From Bigelowiella natans CCMP2755 (lineage: Eukaryota > Cercozoa > Chlorarachniophyceae): DNA of 64,000 nucleotides. A model generated the notes under the pieces. It did no database searches, had not been told where the DNA came from, and worked only from the letters and a program-made list of their open reading frames with translations. A program made the translations under genes and the position numbers. The first letter of the stretch is position 1. Each line of letters begins with the position of its first letter. Below are positions 60,962 through 64,000 of the stretch, one piece after another. Where the stretch lies: assembly GCA_000320545.1 (NCBI GenBank), contig ADNK01000136.1, forward strand, positions 187,501 through 251,500, written 5' to 3'.

Positions 60962-62786
60962 ATGAGTGAGACGGAGAATAAAGGGAAGACAGAGGAAACA
61001 GAGAAGGAGATTACAGAGAAGGAAATTACAGAGAAGAAAATTTCAGAGAAGGAAATTTCAGAGAAGGAGATTGAGAAGAAAGAAGAGGGGGAGGAGAGCG
61101 ACCAGAAAGAAAAATCAAATGTAAAGCCCGACAACAAGACAGAGAGCTCAGCACGTTCTGAAGCGAACGTTGAATCAGAGCCCATGTAGTCGATACTCAA
61201 AGACAATACTCATAGTACCCTTCTTTCGTAAATCTGACCGTATGTAGAAATAAGACTCAGATTCACTCTCATCTTTTAAAAGAAAATGTTTCGTTGCTGG
61301 GATAAACTGGAAGACTACGGATGAGCAACTCAGAGAATTCTTCAACTCAAGATTTGATGGTGCTCTCCAAACCTTGACATAATTTTTCATGCTAACTTCC
61401 TCCTCGTTTTCCTTAGGATTGGTGTCTACGGAGATTATGCGCTCCCGCGAAACAGGCTCATCTCGAGGTTTTGGTTTTGCTTACTTTCGAAGTAAAGAAC
61501 ATGCGGAAAAAGCATGCTCCGAAAGCAGGTAAAATCTTTAGAATTCAATTACCAGAGTAAATTCACGTTTTTTGTTACAGAAAGCACGAATTGGATGGCC
61601 GTTACATAGAGATTCAGCTCGCAAAGTAGTGGCAATCCCTTGATGTAAATTTTTTAGTGGTTGTTCACTTATGAATGTAATTAGATCTCGAGAAGAAATG
61701 TCCAGAGGCAGAGGTGGGCGTGGATTCAGAGGTAGAGGACGAGGCTATGGTCACGACAGTGGTTACGGAGGAAGAGGGTATGGAAGGGGTCGAGGTTACG
61801 GACGCAGACCTCCCTACGATGACTATCATGGATCTTCGCAGCGCGAAAATGCTCCATCTGCCACCACCAAAAAAATTTTTGTGGGAGGTATTTCACATGA
61901 TGTGACACAGGTCTATCATTCTAAGTACAAAATAAAACCAAATGTGGTCATTGAAGCACATTTTTTTTTGTAGGAGGTTTTTGCTGACTATTTCTCCAAA
62001 TTTGGCACTGTCGTAAAAGCTATCCTTAAGACAGACTTGGCCACCGGAAGGGTAGTTTGAAAATATAAGAAGATGTGCATATCATTCTGACTGTTGTGAC
62101 GAGTAGGCTAAAGGCTTTGGCTTTGTGACTTTTGAAGATGAAAAATCTGCTGAAAAGTGTGTAGAAATCGGAATGCATAATTTAAATGGAAAAGAGGTAT
62201 TAGCTATCTTGCTTGGTATCCTTATCTTCTTTTAACACTCTTTTGGTCAACAGATGGAATGTGTAAAAGCGTATCCAAAACCGTATGAGGGAACTGGCTA
62301 CCATGAGAACCGCTATGATAGTGACCGTCATGGAAGGGGGGGTGGGTACACAAGTAGCTGGACGAGTCCTTATGCTGCTGCTCCGAGGTTTGCTTTCCGA
62401 ATATGTATTGTCTCAAGGATGGCTCTGGTTCATATTTTTACAACATAGGGAGGGTTACGCACGGCACGCGAACTACGCGCCGAATTATTCGGCACCACCT
62501 GACTACTCGGCTTATCCTCGCTCAAGCCCATATCAGCATGGCCATGTGCCACGGTACTACAACAGGAGGATGAACTCTATCTCTAACAAACTTTATTGAT
62601 CATTAATTTGATTTGTTATATAGCCCACCGCAACAATACGCCCCAAGCTATGGACAACATCAGCAACAACAGTACTATCCAGCAGGTGTTGAAAACATTG
62701 TCTTGCATAAGGTCCTTCATCTCAATTCACCCATTTTTTGTTAAGACTATTCAGGAGCTTCTGGGCGTAATTATCGTCCATATTAA
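60962..62786 (+). CDS. hnRNP-like protein with two RRMs and an RGG/GY-rich region
   Basis: It binds RNA through two RRMs, resembling the DAZAP1/Musashi/hnRNP A-B group. The start at 60962 opens a Glu/Lys repeat region (EKEITEKEITEKKISEKE). RRM1 runs from about 61284 (RNP2 CFVAGINW, TTDEQLREFFN) through RNP1 RGFGFAYF (about 61472) to HELDGRYIEIQLAK. The exon ends in AA/GTAGTG and splices over an apparent stop at 61628 to ATTAG/ATCTCGAG (61683), keeping frame. Next come the linker SRGRGGRGFRGRGRGYGHDS and RRM2: RNP2 KKIFVGGISHD (61867), DYFSKFGTVVKAILKTDLAT (61988), RNP1 KGFGFVTF (about 62110) and MHNLNGKE. The C-terminal part is Tyr/Gly/Pro/Gln-rich (NYSAPPDYSAYP, QQYAPSYGQHQQQQYYPAG). The last junction (62685/62755) gives ASGRNYRPY and a stop at 62784-62786. 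Introns are short, with no triplet expansions. Confidence 0.9.
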
Positions 62787-62979
62787 TATTTTCAAGAAAA
62801 ATCAACTTCTCCGTACTTGATGCTATTGGGGAACATGACGAGCACCTTCCCTGCACGGATACTGTGGGTCGAGAATCGTAGAGCGGACAGGCTAGTTCGC
62901 GAAAAGATGTTTTGATTTCGTTATCATTTAAGTGTAAGAGTTATTTAAGTTTCTCTAGTGTTGCATGAGGCGCGGCTCA

Positions 62980-62985
62980 AATAAA
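62980..62985 (+). terminator. Probable polyadenylation signal of the RRM gene
   Basis: AATAAA lies about 190 bases after the stop codon, at the border with the next compositional island. Confidence 0.4.
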
Positions 62986-62989
62986 ATAC

Positions 62990-63550
62990 AAGAGAAAGTC
63001 TTATATTTCTGTGCGGCCCAGTCCGATTCAATGCAGTTCGCGTTCATTTGCATCACGAGCATAGCAGTCAGCTAAGCATATACGTGGAATGCGCAACTAT
63101 ATCCTAGCACTCCACCTATACTAGTATATACCAGGTGTTGTTTGAGCAGGACCAGAGCATCCTCCGCCAACGCAACATCAGATTATTCTGTCAACATCGG
63201 ATCATTTGCCAGACGCGTACATTTGCCTATATGCCACGATGATGGCCTTTCGCTTTCATACGCCTGCTCTATCTCACTGTATAAACTGGGCAGTTATTGG
63301 CGTGTGCTGTAGCGTTGCGATCGATGCGCCATGCAATATAGTTCCACCGCAATGCGATCATTTTTTTGTCGCATGTGTGTGGCATCGGCTCGTCGATCTG
63401 AGCTCAACCTGCATGTTGCAACTTCAACTAGCTTGGTGTACCACGTGCACTACATGCATGCCATCATTGCACATGCGATATTGCTGGCGAGCCATGATGC
63501 CAGATGTGAGAAGAGGTGTCCAAGCGCACTGTTCATCATCTTCAATTTAG
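62990..63550. other. Compositional island 7
   Basis: This spacer follows the RRM gene 3' end. It has CATGCA, TGCATG, GCGATCGATGCGC and GATCTGAGCTC words and no triplet repeats, like islands 1-6. The frame at 63206-63550 (Cys/His-rich) has no domain and is treated as a composition effect. Confidence 0.5.
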
Positions 63551-64000
63551 ATGACAAAACAGAGTCAGATTCTCGGGCCTCGATCAGTTCTCTGCAAATG
63601 CGAGTACAAGTACCAAAGATATTTCATCAGATTTGCACAAAGGTAAGTGTCGCCAATTCCAAAATATTAATTAACGATAATGTGTCGATGATGAAGAGGA
63701 AACAAAGTAGGAATGACGCAACTACTACGATGAAGGTAATTTGGCCCATTTTACCAACGCAATTCCAAGATTTTGTTATAAAAAATTGTGAGCGTGTGTG
63801 ATGGCTTATTGCATTACAAGAGGAGGACGATTTAGGTGATGATTTGGACTCCATAAGAATATCAATTTGTCCAGCCTGACTTCCACCTAACCAATGCTCC
63901 CTGACATGTCAATAGCCGAAATGTGAATACCCAAATACTACTGAACGAATAAGATTAGGATACAAGTGTTTCAAACAAGAAGTACCAACTAGCATATTTT
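63551..64000. other. Unresolved edge sequence, possibly gene 3' end
   Basis: On the plus strand a short segment (DKTESDSRASISSLQMRVQV, then PKIFHQICTK before GTAAGT at 63642) looks exon-like. On the minus strand 63854-63627 is open with a hydrophobic stretch (GQITFIVVVASFLLCFLFII). I cannot decide between them. Strand alternation would predict a minus-strand gene entering from the right. Confidence 0.25.

Noticed and set aside
60883-61206. Ser/Phe-rich minus-strand frame opposite the RRM gene start
   Set aside because: It is the antisense shadow of the Glu/Lys repeat at the RRM protein N terminus.
1-64000. tRNA, rRNA or intact transposase/reverse transcriptase genes
   Set aside because: I looked for cloverleaf-like blocks, conserved rRNA stretches and catalytic motifs on both strands and saw none I could defend.

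Overview
This is nuclear DNA of a microbial eukaryote. The genes are cut into many short exons by GT-AG introns, and the products include a GNPTAB-type Golgi phosphotransferase, a farnesyltransferase alpha subunit, an HMG-box protein, a VPS9-domain protein and an RGG/RRM protein. A type II (FabD-like) malonyl-CoA:ACP transacylase and an Era GTPase point to organelles of bacterial ancestry. An alga or other plastid-derived protist is possible, but I cannot assign a lineage. No rRNA, tRNA, CRISPR array or intact transposon was seen. Gene models below were spliced by eye from protein similarity plus GT/AG phase, so internal exon edges are approximate unless stated.

Layout, left to right: a partial membrane-protein gene (-, 726 to the left edge); a GNPTAB-like gene (+, 2215-12418); iron-containing alcohol dehydrogenase (-, 13627-18536); Era GTPase (+, 19043-21772); protein farnesyltransferase alpha (-, 23026-25123); adenosine kinase (+, 25792-27157); HMG-box protein (-, 29292-31253); malonyl-CoA:ACP transacylase (+, about 32842-37298); a DUSP/Tudor-like/DOT1-like methyltransferase (+, 39781-42909); an unresolved gene-like stretch (44221-45080); a DEAD-box helicase (+, about 45650-49622); a long coiled-coil/VPS9 gene (-, 50542-60220); a two-RRM hnRNP-like gene (+, 60962-62786); and an unresolved right edge.

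Two large-scale patterns stand out. First, the recognised genes alternate strand almost perfectly. Short divergent 5' spacers alternate with convergent 3' spacers, and the convergent spacers hold compositionally distinct islands rich in GCATGC, TGCA and CTAG words. Second, introns of about half the genes are packed with trinucleotide microsatellites. Many of these begin exactly at the 5' splice site (GTAGTAGTAG or GTACTACTAC), as if the donor had seeded the expansion. The other genes (FTase alpha, adenosine kinase, HMG, methyltransferase, RRM protein) have compact introns with few or no such tracts.

The genes do not form one pathway. They are housekeeping functions: Golgi sugar-phosphate transfer, alcohol oxidation, organelle ribosome assembly, prenylation, purine salvage, chromatin, fatty-acid synthesis, RNA metabolism and endosomal Rab activation. 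The best candidates for new biology are the methyltransferase fusion, the alternating-strand/island organisation, the splice-site-seeded repeats, and a diverged inverted repeat at about 21.95-22.74 kb.
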